Origin: Acidobacteriota bacterium
GTDB taxonomy: Bacteria > Acidobacteriota > Thermoanaerobaculia > Multivoradales > J023
Direction of reading: 5' to 3'
Assembly (NCBI GenBank): GCA_029263355.1
Contig: JAJCXQ010000616.1
Location: forward strand, 1-50,512
DNA: 50,512 nt
Part shown: positions 25,072 to 33,843 of the stretch, piece by piece
Layout of the letters: each line of letters starts with the position of its first letter
Numbering within the stretch: position 1 is the first letter of the stretch
Made by a program: the position numbers and the translations under genes
Notes under the pieces: model-generated
Database searches by the model: none
Told to the model about the DNA's origin: nothing
The model's input: only the letters and a program-made list of their open reading frames with translations

Positions 25072-26211
25072 ATGGCGCGCAACATCGCAGTAGACACGGT
25101 AGCAATGGGTATGACGCTTTTGATGTTTTTCGCGGTATCAATCGGCGAGGCCCAGGAGCCACTACCGATCGATTTACAGAAAGACATGTCCGCCGAACAA
25201 GAAAAGTCACACCGGACAGTTGATTGTGATCGAGGCCGGTCAATCAACACATCACTTCGTCGTCTGCCACCCCTTGTCTTTGATGTCAAGATCAAGGTGC
25301 GAGGTACCTGTGAAGAAAACATCGTTATCACACGCGATGGCGTAGCTCTCGAAGGCGACCCGACAGCAACTTTGGTAGGAGGCATCCGTGTCGTTGGAGC
25401 AGACCGGGTTACCATCACCAATCTCACGGTAACCGACAACACGGAGTTCGAAGGCGCTATCGAGGCCGTAGAAGGCGCATCTATTAGAGTCATAAATGTT
25501 GACATCGAGAATCCGTCGAGTCGCGGTTTACGTGTTCGAGACTCTGTTGCAGAGATCCAAGATCTCTCTATCGCCAATGCATCAACAGTAGGTTTCTTGG
25601 CTCGAGGCGCGCGTTTGACCCTTGAGGGCGAAATCGACGTCACAGACAGTACCGAAAGCAACATCGTACTCACTGACGGCACGTCGGTCTTCAGTAAAGA
25701 AGGAAACATCACCTCGAGCGGTGGAGAAATAGGAATGATTATCCAAGGCAGCTCGTCGTTCGAGGGAGTTTTTGGTAGTTACACAGCGACCGCAAACACT
25801 TTTGCCGGCCTGCTCGTGGCAACCCAAGGCGTGCTGGTTTACGGGTTCGATCTCGACCTCAGCGGCAATTCGAACTTCGGGTTATGGGTCGACGAAGCCT
25901 CCAGCGTTTCACCCTTTGCCAATCTTCAGGAGCTGTCTACCACTACTCTGAACAACAATGGTTTAGCTGGCGCCTTCGTGCAACGGGGTTCAACCTTGGA
26001 GCTGGCGGGGAACACTACCGTTTCCGGCAATCCGTTTGGCGTCTTTGTGGAAGAGAGCGGACTCAAAACCGTCGGCGCTGACATCAGCGGCAATGTCTCG
26101 GACCTGACTCTGAGCTTTGCGGCTCGCGCAACGTTCGAGGCTGGCACCACGATCGGAACTATGACTTGTGACACCACTGCGGTGACCCGCGGCGTGCTCG
26201 CTTGCCCCTAA
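25072..26211 (+). CDS. secreted right-handed beta-helix protein
   Basis: A 379-residue exported protein with a signal peptide (about 1-27, ending GEA). The body is built from short beta-strand repeats with the rhythm of parallel beta-helix proteins, such as ITNLTVTDNTEFEGAIEAVE, LTLEGEIDVTDS and TVSGNPFGVFVEESGLK. There is no visible pectate-lyase active site. AGGAGGACGAC precedes the ATG. It is the first gene on the plus strand of the cluster and lies 8 bp before the GMC small subunit. It could be a surface or binding protein; a role in RiPP production is unproven. Confidence 0.82.
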   Translation: MARNIAVDTVAMGMTLLMFFAVSIGEAQEPLPIDLQKDMSAEQEKSHRTVDCDRGRSINTSLRRLPPLVFDVKIKVRGTCEENIVITRDGVALEGDPTATLVGGIRVVGADRVTITNLTVTDNTEFEGAIEAVEGASIRVINVDIENPSSRGLRVRDSVAEIQDLSIANASTVGFLARGARLTLEGEIDVTDSTESNIVLTDGTSVFSKEGNITSSGGEIGMIIQGSSSFEGVFGSYTATANTFAGLLVATQGVLVYGFDLDLSGNSNFGLWVDEASSVSPFANLQELSTTTLNNNGLAGAFVQRGSTLELAGNTTVSGNPFGVFVEESGLKTVGADISGNVSDLTLSFAARATFEAGTTIGTMTCDTTAVTRGVLACP

Positions 26212-26219
26212 AGGCAACC

Positions 26220-26669
26220 ATGACTCCAGCCATGATGACCGACGAACAAAAGAGCATCCTGGCGGCGGCGGCGGCGCGTATCTTGCCCTCCGATGGCAAC
26301 GTCGGTGCAAACGAGGCAAAGGTGAGCACCGCCATTTTGAGAGCGCTCGAGCACAAGATCTACAGCACGATTGTTCCGGCAGTGGTCCACGGACTCGATG
26401 CTCTCGAGGCCCGAGCTCAGGAACTCCACAAGCAATCGTTCGTCGACTGCCTTCCCGAGCATCAGGACGCGCTACTGCACGGTATCCAAGAGGATCCACA
26501 TCCGTTCTCGAGCTTCTTCTTCAGGACCCTCTTTAACCTCACCCTGGAGGGATTTTTAGGCGACCCCAAACACGGAGGCAATCGCCAGGGCATCGGCTGG
26601 CGTTGGATTGGACTGACCCCAGATCAAGTACGTCGAGGATTCTGCGCTGAGGAAGGGCAATCGCAATGA
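26220..26669 (+). CDS. gluconate 2-dehydrogenase subunit 3-like protein
   Basis: A 149-residue protein of the Gluconate_2-dh3 type, the small partner of GMC-family dehydrogenases. Supporting phrases are LAAAAARILPSDG near the start and the later FRTLFNLTLEGFLGDPKHGGNR, with the GWRWIGL ending typical of the family. No clear Tat signal is visible, unlike some homologues. Start ATG 26220 follows AAAGGCAACC; ATG 26232 is an alternative. Its TGA overlaps the GMC gene's ATG, so the two are translationally coupled and presumably form a complex. Confidence 0.88.
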   Translation: MTPAMMTDEQKSILAAAAARILPSDGNVGANEAKVSTAILRALEHKIYSTIVPAVVHGLDALEARAQELHKQSFVDCLPEHQDALLHGIQEDPHPFSSFFFRTLFNLTLEGFLGDPKHGGNRQGIGWRWIGLTPDQVRRGFCAEEGQSQ

Positions 26670-28345
26670 TAGACGTCGTCATCATAGGCAGCGGAGCCGG
26701 CGGCGGCCCTCTTGCTCTCGCCGTATCCCAGGCCGGTTGTAGTGTTCTTGTGCTGGAGAAGGGCGCGGAGTACCAACGCAAGGACTATATCGCCGACGAA
26801 GTGGAGATGACTCGGCGTAATTTCTGGACGCCCGCGCTCACCGACGAGATGCACACCCTGCTGGAAGCCGGCTCGCCGATGATGCAGCCAACCTACCTGG
26901 GCTGGATTGGTCAGTGTGTCGGCGGCGGAACGGTGCAGATGGCAGGTTACCTCTACCGCTTACATCCCGACGATTTTCGGCTGAAGAGTCGATTCGGCGA
27001 GTACGAGGCGATCGCCGACTGGCCCTACGACTACGACGATTTGGAGCCCTATTACACCCGCGCCGAATGGGAGCTCGGGATCTCCGGTAGCAACGGCAGC
27101 CATCCCGGGGAAGGATGGCGATCGAAGGCCTATCCGATGCCGCCACTCGATACCCATCCTCTCACCGAGCATCTCGATCAAGCCTGCGAGCGTCTTGGGT
27201 GGCATGCTTTTCCAACACCGCGAGCTATCGCATCACGCCCTTACAAGGGCCGCCCCGCCTGCACGTATTGCGGCTTCTGCGCCGGTTACGGTTGCCGGAC
27301 CGGCGCCAAGTCGAGCTCTCAGGAGGCTCTGCTGCCCCGTGCTGTCGCCACCGGCAACTGCGAGATCCGATCTCGAACGATGGTCCGCGAGATCACGATC
27401 GGCGCTGACGGAAGAGCCACCGGTTGCGTCTATCTTGACGACGACGGTCAAGAGCACCAAGTCAAAGCAAAGGTCGTCTGCGTCTGTTGCTCGGCGGTGG
27501 AGTCTGCGCGACTGCTGCTGTTGTCCAAGTCATCGACATTCCCAGATGGGCTGGCAAACTCCAATGGAGGGGTAGGACGCCACCTGCAGTTCCACGGTTT
27601 CTCCAACGGCCAGGGGCGCTTCCAATATGACCGCCACCCGGACAAGCCACTGCGCCATTCCCACCCCTTCCTGGAACGTTCCCTGATGGATCATTACTTC
27701 CTGCCGGATGGCGTCTCGGATCTAGCCAAGGGTGGTTTGATACGCTTCGGACTGCCGAGTGCCAATCCGATCGCGGCCGCTTTACGAGCCGCTGAGAACC
27801 GGGCGAGTCTCCATGAGAATGGTGGCGGCATGAATGGTGGAGGCGTCGTGTGGGGCGACGAGCTCATGCGCCGCATCTCAGCTTACTTTCACGACTATCG
27901 ACTGGTTGACTTCGAGGTCTTCCACGACTTCATCCCCAACGACCGCACCCATGTTGACCTGGATCCGCAGGTCACCGATCGGTGGGGCTTGCCGGTGGCC
28001 CGCATCCACCTCGACAATCTGGCACACCATCAGCGCGCTGGCGATTGGCTGGTGAGCCGGGGGCTGGACGTGCTCGACGCCATGGGGGCTGATGAGCTCC
28101 TCAATGAGGAAGCTGGCGAAGTCGCCCCCTTCCTGGTTCACGGGACGTGTCGTGCCGGCAACGACCCCGCCACCTCGGTGGTCAACCCCTACTGCCAAGC
28201 TCATGAGGTCAACAATCTTTTTGTGGTCGACGGCAGCTTCATGCCAACCTCAGGCGGCGTGCCGCCGACCCTTACGATCGTGGCCAACAGCTTTCGGACC
28301 GCTGACCACATCATTGACCGGGCTCGGTCTGGAGAGCTTGGTTGA
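26666..28345 (+). CDS. GMC-family FAD-dependent oxidoreductase (gluconate dehydrogenase large-subunit type)
   Basis: A 559-residue flavoprotein. The N-terminal dinucleotide fold IIGSGAGGGPLALAVSQAG (6-24) binds FAD. CTYCGFCAGYGC (Cys199, 202, 205, 210) is the cysteine-rich loop seen in this branch. The C-terminal GMC signature is HGTCRAGNDP, then NNLFVVDGSFMPTSGGVPP, with the His and Asn of the active site. It probably oxidises an alcohol and passes electrons on; no cytochrome c subunit is encoded nearby. It is coupled to its small subunit (ATGA) and to the M16 gene (TTGA), which argues that it belongs to the RiPP pathway. Confidence 0.92.
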   Translation: MIDVVIIGSGAGGGPLALAVSQAGCSVLVLEKGAEYQRKDYIADEVEMTRRNFWTPALTDEMHTLLEAGSPMMQPTYLGWIGQCVGGGTVQMAGYLYRLHPDDFRLKSRFGEYEAIADWPYDYDDLEPYYTRAEWELGISGSNGSHPGEGWRSKAYPMPPLDTHPLTEHLDQACERLGWHAFPTPRAIASRPYKGRPACTYCGFCAGYGCRTGAKSSSQEALLPRAVATGNCEIRSRTMVREITIGADGRATGCVYLDDDGQEHQVKAKVVCVCCSAVESARLLLLSKSSTFPDGLANSNGGVGRHLQFHGFSNGQGRFQYDRHPDKPLRHSHPFLERSLMDHYFLPDGVSDLAKGGLIRFGLPSANPIAAALRAAENRASLHENGGGMNGGGVVWGDELMRRISAYFHDYRLVDFEVFHDFIPNDRTHVDLDPQVTDRWGLPVARIHLDNLAHHQRAGDWLVSRGLDVLDAMGADELLNEEAGEVAPFLVHGTCRAGNDPATSVVNPYCQAHEVNNLFVVDGSFMPTSGGVPPTLTIVANSFRTADHIIDRARSGELG

Positions 28346-29595
28346 ACGTCTCACCCTCCAGCTGTAGCCAGGCGGTCGAGAGTGCGACGCTGTCCAATGG
28401 CCTGCGGGTGATCGTCCACCCCGACCATCGCATGCCCCTGGTCGCTGTTCACTTGAGTATCCGGGCAGGCTCTCGCAACGAACCAGCAGAACATAGTGGG
28501 CTAGCCCACCTGTGCGAGCATCTCGCCTTTCAAGGTGCTGGACTACCGGCCTTGATTCAGGCGCGAGGAGGAACAGCGCAAGGGGCGACCTCCCACGACG
28601 CCACCCGCTTCGGCATTCTGCTACCGAAGTCCGAGCTCGCCTTCGGCCTCTGGGCCCAGGCGAGGCGACTCGCCGACACGGCAAGCCACTTGAAACTTTT
28701 GGAAACCCAGCGTCGCGTTCTATTACAGGAGCGGCGGCAACGAGTCGAACGCCGCCCCTACGGCCGCGCCGTCGAAATCCTTCAAGGTCTCCTCTACCCC
28801 GAGGGGCACCCCTACCATCACATCGCTGCCGGCCGACTGGAAAGCCTCCGCGCCATCAATGAAGATGATGTTCGACGGTTCTTCGACAGCTACTACCGAC
28901 CGAACAACGCTGACTTGGTCTTGGTCGGCGACCTGACCGCCGATCGAGCCTTCGACGCTGCCGAGCGATGGCTCGGACCTCTCCCTGCCAGGCAGCGACC
29001 GCAGCACATCGTCACGACTCACAAAACACTAGGCGAGCGACGGGCAACTGGTGTCGACCGGGTACCGGCTCCCCGAGTCTATTTGGCATGTCGGGCGCCG
29101 GGCTGGTGGCAGGACGGCTGGCGAGCCGCTTGTCTGTGGATGGATCTGCTGGTCACCGCTCGTTCGAGCCCCGTGAAACGTCGATTGATCGAAGAATCTG
29201 GTATCGCTCACAGCGTTGACGGGTATCTCCTAGCCATGGATCAGGCGACCACCCTGGCGATCGCCGCCACCGCCGAGCCCGGTGTCGATTGCGACCATCT
29301 GGAACAATGTTTGATCGAAACGATCGACGCAAGCCTCCGTCAGCCGGTGTCACCTTCGACTCTCCATCGGGCGCGCAAAAAGGCTCTCAAGCTTCACTAC
29401 TTCCGCACCCAGGGACTCAACGGTCGAGCCAACTTCTACACTCGACTGGCAAGTCGCCACGGGAACCCCTCCGAGGTCGATCGCGAAGCAGGACGCTTAC
29501 AGAGCATGGACTCCGAGTCGCTCGCTGCCGTCGGGCGGACTCTCTTCCAACCCCACGACCGAGCCCTGCTGTCGATCCTGCCGGAGGCTGCGTAG
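28342..29595 (+). CDS. M16-family zinc peptidase, catalytic subunit
   Basis: A 417-residue M16 peptidase. The inverted zinc motif HLCEH (His56, Glu59, His60) is intact, and Glu130 in VLLQERRQ is well placed as the third ligand. The remaining chain has the two M16 half-domains with NNADLVLVGDLTADRAF as inter-domain landmark. The start is TTG, overlapping the GMC stop as TTGA, with GGAG upstream; domain homology starts at residue 15, so no other start fits. M16 pairs remove leaders in several RiPP and PQQ pathways, and it probably cleaves the 44-residue precursor nearby. Confidence 0.92.
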   Translation: MNVSPSSCSQAVESATLSNGLRVIVHPDHRMPLVAVHLSIRAGSRNEPAEHSGLAHLCEHLAFQGAGLPALIQARGGTAQGATSHDATRFGILLPKSELAFGLWAQARRLADTASHLKLLETQRRVLLQERRQRVERRPYGRAVEILQGLLYPEGHPYHHIAAGRLESLRAINEDDVRRFFDSYYRPNNADLVLVGDLTADRAFDAAERWLGPLPARQRPQHIVTTHKTLGERRATGVDRVPAPRVYLACRAPGWWQDGWRAACLWMDLLVTARSSPVKRRLIEESGIAHSVDGYLLAMDQATTLAIAATAEPGVDCDHLEQCLIETIDASLRQPVSPSTLHRARKKALKLHYFRTQGLNGRANFYTRLASRHGNPSEVDREAGRLQSMDSESLAAVGRTLFQPHDRALLSILPEAA

Positions 29596-29597
29596 TG

Positions 29598-31067
29598 ATG
29601 TGGGCGTCCCCAACAAGCGGCGATTGCGCGCCACCGCCGAGCGTTGTGCCATCGTGGGCGCCCGCCTATCAGCGTCGCGAGCTGGCAGGAGGTTGCGGTG
29701 TGCTTTCGGCGGTGCGTCGCAACGTTCCACTGGTGACTCTTATGTGGGCGGCGCCAGCGGGAGCACTCTCCGAGCTCGCAGGCCAAGAAGGATTAGCCGG
29801 CCTCGCCGTGCCTCTGCTCAAAGAAGGCACAGTGCATCATTCCGCAGCCGACCTTCAACAACTAGCCGACGAGTTCGGCACCAGCATCCTGACGGCATGT
29901 GACTGGGACGGCGCCTTCCTGGCGCTCGAAGTCCTACCCGAGGATCTCGATCCCGCCATTGAGCTCTTGGCCGAGGTTGTCACCGCGCCAACTTTTCCGT
30001 CCTCGATGGTCGAGAGCTGGCAACGTCGGCGTCTCACGGAGCTGACTCGCCGCGGCTTGCACCCCGGCAATCTCGCCGACGATACCTGGAGCGCTGCAGC
30101 CTTCGGAAAAACTCGGGCTGGCCGGCCACTCCTCGGTAGCCCGCAGGCGCTGCGAGCTGTGAGTCGAGACGACCTGCTGGCGTTCCACCATCAACGTTTC
30201 GGTCCGGAGCACGGCTTTCTGGTGGTCGTCGGTGACTTTGACAGTCACCGACTTCCCAGTCGACTCGAGCAGCACTTCTCGGCGATTCACAGCTCCGCGT
30301 CTCCACCATCGACCGCGGCCGAAACGCCACCACTCTCGGGTCGCTGTTCACCTTCTCGCATCGTGCTAGTCGATGTTCCAGGCGCCCAGCAAGCGGAGCT
30401 CCGCCTGGGCCACCCCAGCGTTCCCGCAACGCACCCTGACTTCGATCGCTTGCAGGTGCTGAACGCCGTCCTCGGAGGAGCTCCGGCCAGCCGCCTGAGC
30501 GCCAACCTACGCGAGCGTCACGGCTGGACGTATCACGCGCGCAGCCGCTTTACGGTCCGGCGTGCTCTGGCGTCTTTCCAGGTCTCCACTGCCATCGACG
30601 CTGACCACGCCGGCGCCGCGCTGACGGAGATCCTCAGCGAGATCGAGCGGCTACAGCAAGGACCAATCACGAGATCGGAGCTCGATGCCGCCAGCGGCTA
30701 TCTTGCCGGCGGCTTTCTGAGCCGTCTCCAGACCTGCCATGGCCTGGGATTGGAGCTGATCCACCTGGAGCTACAAGAGCTGGGCGAAGCCCACTTTGCC
30801 AACACCTTGAAACGACTCCAAGAGCCGGAGCCGGAAGATCTCGTCGAGCTTGCCCAGCAGCATCTGCACCCGGACGCCGCGATCATCGTGGTGTGCGGCC
30901 CGATCGCCAAGCTCGCGCCCCAACTGCAGCCTTGGGCCGAGATCGTCGAGCTTCGAGAACACCCATTCGACTTAGGGGGACCTAGGTCCGCGACCACGAT
31001 TCCAAAACAGAAAGGAGGTGATATCCATGGACAACGAAACTCTCATCGAGATCGAGCGCCTCTATGA
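29598..31067 (+). CDS. M16-family peptidase homologue lacking the zinc motif (partner subunit)
   Basis: A 489-residue M16-fold protein. The position of the HxxEH motif reads VPLLKEGTVHH, so the metal site is missing. The substrate-binding Arg/Tyr region of the C-terminal half is kept (NLRERHGWTYHARS). Active/inactive M16 pairs form heterodimers such as mitochondrial processing peptidase. It starts 2 bp after the catalytic subunit's stop, with GGAGG 10 bp upstream. Its last 13 codons and its stop overlap the start of the precursor-peptide gene by 41 bp; the last 19 residues, beginning QKGGDIHG, are encoded over the precursor's ribosome-binding site. Confidence 0.9.
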   Translation: MWASPTSGDCAPPPSVVPSWAPAYQRRELAGGCGVLSAVRRNVPLVTLMWAAPAGALSELAGQEGLAGLAVPLLKEGTVHHSAADLQQLADEFGTSILTACDWDGAFLALEVLPEDLDPAIELLAEVVTAPTFPSSMVESWQRRRLTELTRRGLHPGNLADDTWSAAAFGKTRAGRPLLGSPQALRAVSRDDLLAFHHQRFGPEHGFLVVVGDFDSHRLPSRLEQHFSAIHSSASPPSTAAETPPLSGRCSPSRIVLVDVPGAQQAELRLGHPSVPATHPDFDRLQVLNAVLGGAPASRLSANLRERHGWTYHARSRFTVRRALASFQVSTAIDADHAGAALTEILSEIERLQQGPITRSELDAASGYLAGGFLSRLQTCHGLGLELIHLELQELGEAHFANTLKRLQEPEPEDLVELAQQHLHPDAAIIVVCGPIAKLAPQLQPWAEIVELREHPFDLGGPRSATTIPKQKGGDIHGQRNSHRDRAPL

Positions 31068-31161
31068 CAGCGCTGATGAACTCGACGCCGAAGCGGTTTG
31101 CCCTTGTGGCTTCTGCATGTGCGCCTGCGTGATCTGCATTATTCCCAATGACGACCAGTAG
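31027..31161 (+). CDS. TOMM precursor peptide with six-cysteine core
   Basis: A 44-residue peptide. An acidic, helical leader (about 1-24, with LIEIERLYDSADELD) precedes the core CPCGFCMCACVIC and a short IIPNDDQ tail. Cysteines are at 25, 27, 30, 32, 34 and 37; the core has no Ser or Thr, so only thiazol(in)es could form. AAGGAGGTGAT at 31012-31022, with ideal spacing, is the strongest ribosome-binding site in the window and nearly fully complements the 16S tail. The gene overlaps the inactive M16 gene by 41 bp and is followed by a terminator-like hairpin and then the cyclodehydratase genes. No identical core is known to me. A metal-binding peptide is the main alternative. Confidence 0.9.
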   Translation: MDNETLIEIERLYDSADELDAEAVCPCGFCMCACVICIIPNDDQ

Positions 31162-31187
31162 GCCTGTAGTGATGTTTGCAGCTAAAG

Positions 31188-31225
31188 AACTGACGTTCCA
31201 CCGCTAGACACGGTACGTCAGTTTT
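31188..31225 (+). terminator. hairpin terminator/attenuator after the precursor gene
   Basis: AACTGACGT (31188-31196) pairs perfectly with ACGTCAGTT (31215-31223), with an inner ACCG/CGGT extension across a 3-nt bulge, and ends in TTTT. Placed 26 bp after the precursor stop, it would stop most transcripts there. That would give more precursor than enzyme, as in many RiPP operons. Confidence 0.75.
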
Positions 31226-31315
31226 CCGGTGGAGTCGCGGGCCTCCCCCTATTCATCATTCTAGCTTGTCGCGCCGGGCGACGGCAACGCGAAGATCTAC
31301 ACCACAAGGATAGCT

Positions 31316-32416
31316 ATGATCGATCGACCCAAGCTGAAGAGTTTCTTGACGGTCTTCCCCCTTTCGGACAACACCTGGGGGTTACGCGGCGGCACCGACG
31401 AGTTGTGGCGGATCAAACTTCGCAGTAAACAAGCGATGCAAATCTTCGGCTCGCTACTACCGTATCTCGATGGCCGACTCACCACCGACGAGATTCTTGC
31501 CGAGCTCGAAGAGCAGAGCATATCGCGCGACGCCGCATTGCAGATTCTGCGACATCTCGAATCATCCTCGCTGGTCGAAGAGGTCGATACCGCCGGCTTG
31601 GCGCAAGACGAAACCGAACGATATCGCGATCAGATCACGTTCTTTTCACGTTTCTCCACCGCCGGTGGCAGCAGTTTCCAAGTCGCGTTACGACACAGCC
31701 ATGTCGGATTGGTCGGCAGCGGCAAGCTGAGTCACGCTCTTTTACATCAGCTCGACGCAGCCGGCATTGGCAAGATCACCCATCTGGTGTCGTCAGCCCC
31801 AGCCGACGACCAACACCCTGGCGGCGAGCCCTCGACGGCCGTGTCGATCACCACCCATGAGCTCGATCGCGAGGCGATCTGGGCGGCGGATGCTGCCCTG
31901 CCGAGACTGCTGATCGTTCCTCAGGAATCGCACGATCCGGAGTTTCTGGAAGCGGTTGACCGCTGGTCGAAACAACACCAACTACCCTGGCTCCTAGTCC
32001 GTGCCGTCGACTTTCAGGAAGGCTGGGTCGGGCCGCTGTTCATTCCGGGTGAAACCGCCTCGTACCTGAGTCTCGATGCCCGCCTCAAAGGCAACATCCC
32101 TTTCTACGCCGAACATCAAGTATTTGACGCTCGGGTTCGCCAAGCCGGCGAGCCGGCGGCGCCCCTCGGCGGCCTACATTCTTTTTTCTATCTGCTCAGC
32201 AGCATCGCTGTTACCGAAGTGATCAAGTTCCTGTCGGAGATCCGTGTCCCTCACTTGGCGGGGCGCTTCCTCACCATCAACCTCTGGACCTGGGACATCG
32301 AGACCCACGAAGTCTTGCGGGTACCGAGCCTCGATCGCAGCGAACCCGAGACCCGGCCGACGGTCTTTCCCTGGCAGGAGAAGTACGATGCTGACGATGC
32401 CCACAAGCTCTCCTGA
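31316..32416 (+). CDS. TOMM leader-binding E1-like protein (cyclodehydratase C component)
   Basis: A 366-residue protein of the TOMM leader-peptide-binding family (ocin-ThiF/E1-like). Residues 1-100 have the winged-helix form expected of a RiPP recognition element. HVGLVGSGKLSHALLHQLDA (about 128-147) is a degenerate ThiF Rossmann loop, and ETASYLSLDARLKGN is the later family landmark. No zinc-binding CxxC pairs are seen. It should bind the precursor leader and present it to the YcaO enzyme. AAGGATAGCT precedes the ATG. It overlaps the YcaO gene by 29 bp, as expected for obligate partners. Confidence 0.9.
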   Translation: MIDRPKLKSFLTVFPLSDNTWGLRGGTDELWRIKLRSKQAMQIFGSLLPYLDGRLTTDEILAELEEQSISRDAALQILRHLESSSLVEEVDTAGLAQDETERYRDQITFFSRFSTAGGSSFQVALRHSHVGLVGSGKLSHALLHQLDAAGIGKITHLVSSAPADDQHPGGEPSTAVSITTHELDREAIWAADAALPRLLIVPQESHDPEFLEAVDRWSKQHQLPWLLVRAVDFQEGWVGPLFIPGETASYLSLDARLKGNIPFYAEHQVFDARVRQAGEPAAPLGGLHSFFYLLSSIAVTEVIKFLSEIRVPHLAGRFLTINLWTWDIETHEVLRVPSLDRSEPETRPTVFPWQEKYDADDAHKLS

Positions 32417-33755
32417 GCTGCGCCTGAGCGACGTCCCCTGGACCACCGCCAACACAACCATTCGCCGCGGCAGTCGGTTGATCTCGCGCAAAGTCGGCCT
32501 GATCCGCCGCGTCCGCTTGGGATTGTTCAAAGCGCAAGACCCAGCGCTTTTCTGCCTCGGCAGCGAACCCGCAGAGGTGGGACGTTATAGCGCCATGACA
32601 CCGCCCGAAAGCAGTGGTGGCGGCGATACCCTGGAAGGGTCACTGGCCGCCGCCATCGGTGAGAGCGTCGAGCGCTACTCGATGAATCACTACCATCAGG
32701 ACGACATGGCACTGGCCAGCTATGGCGAGCTGGCAGAGACCGCGGTGCATCCGGACCTGATACGCCTCTACTCGCGCCAGCAAATTCGTGACCATCACTC
32801 GAAGAACCTGACCTTCTTCGACGAAGACACTCGAATTCGCTGGGTGCAAGGTTATTCCCTCACCCATCGCGAACCGCGCTGGGTCCCGGCATCACTGGTC
32901 TACGTCTACTACCGACCCGGCAGTGACGAAGCCAACATCGGCCGCAACACCTCGACCGGTCTGGGCGCCGGCGGCACCCTCGAAGAGGCAATCTTGTCGG
33001 GATTGCTCGAGGTAATCGAGCGCGACGCGTTCATCATCTCCTGGCTACAACAGCGGGTACGGCGCCGGATCATCGTCGACGAGCCAGACCTTCTCGAATT
33101 GCTCAGAGACCGTTGTGCGTTCGATCACCCAAAAGTCGACTTGCGATTCTACGAGCTGACTCTGGACGTCGAAATTCCCACTGTCATGGCCGTCCTGCGG
33201 CGCCCGGCGGACTTCGGCCCGGCCCTGTTGGTAACCGCCGCAGCCCGCCTGGATCCCCGGCTCGCCCTGCGCAAGAGCCTGTTCGAAATCGGCCAGTTGT
33301 TCCCGTTCCTGCGCTACTTGACCCACCGGGATTGGCAACCTGCGGAGGACTTCTCGAACATCATCGACTTCGAGCTCCATAGTCTCCTCTACCTTCGTCG
33401 ACCGGAGCTGGTCGACCGCGCCTTGGCCTTCTGCGACGACGCTGAGGAAGCGCCGTTGTCGACCCTGACCGACCGCTCTACCGGCCGCCCTCTCGGCGAT
33501 CTCGACAACTGTGTCAATGCGCTGCGAGCTCACGGTCATGAGGTCATCGTAGTCGATGTGACGGCGCCGGAAATCGCCGAGCTCGGCTTCCGAGTCGTGC
33601 GCGTGGTCGTCCCCGGCCTGATGTCGCTGCATGGCGACAACATGCGGTTCCTCGGCAGTCGTCGGCTCGACGAGCTACCTCGCCAACAGCACTGGGAGGA
33701 GCAGGGCTGGGACCCATCAGCTGGGCTGAATCCTTACCCACATCCATTCCCTTGA
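32388..33755 (+). CDS. YcaO-domain cyclodehydratase (TOMM D protein)
   Basis: A 455-residue YcaO enzyme that uses ATP to cyclise Cys (or Ser/Thr) side chains onto the peptide backbone, forming azolines. ATP-site motifs are SLAAAIGESVERYS (85-98) and EEAILSGLLEVIERDAF, with WLQQ after it (about 190-215). The C-terminus, PYPHPFP, carries the PxPxP motif typical of azoline-forming YcaOs. I start at ATG 32388, 7 bp after the core of AGGAGAAG; ATG 32397 is also possible. It directly follows its partner protein. Confidence 0.95.
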   Translation: MLTMPTSSPELRLSDVPWTTANTTIRRGSRLISRKVGLIRRVRLGLFKAQDPALFCLGSEPAEVGRYSAMTPPESSGGGDTLEGSLAAAIGESVERYSMNHYHQDDMALASYGELAETAVHPDLIRLYSRQQIRDHHSKNLTFFDEDTRIRWVQGYSLTHREPRWVPASLVYVYYRPGSDEANIGRNTSTGLGAGGTLEEAILSGLLEVIERDAFIISWLQQRVRRRIIVDEPDLLELLRDRCAFDHPKVDLRFYELTLDVEIPTVMAVLRRPADFGPALLVTAAARLDPRLALRKSLFEIGQLFPFLRYLTHRDWQPAEDFSNIIDFELHSLLYLRRPELVDRALAFCDDAEEAPLSTLTDRSTGRPLGDLDNCVNALRAHGHEVIVVDVTAPEIAELGFRVVRVVVPGLMSLHGDNMRFLGSRRLDELPRQQHWEEQGWDPSAGLNPYPHPFP

Positions 33756-33843
33756 GCTCCCTCACCCTTGAGTTCCTCGCAGCGACCGTCCTGCGGTGGC
33801 GAGTCACCGCGTCAAGATTGTGTCTCACACCCTGGAGGTTCCC

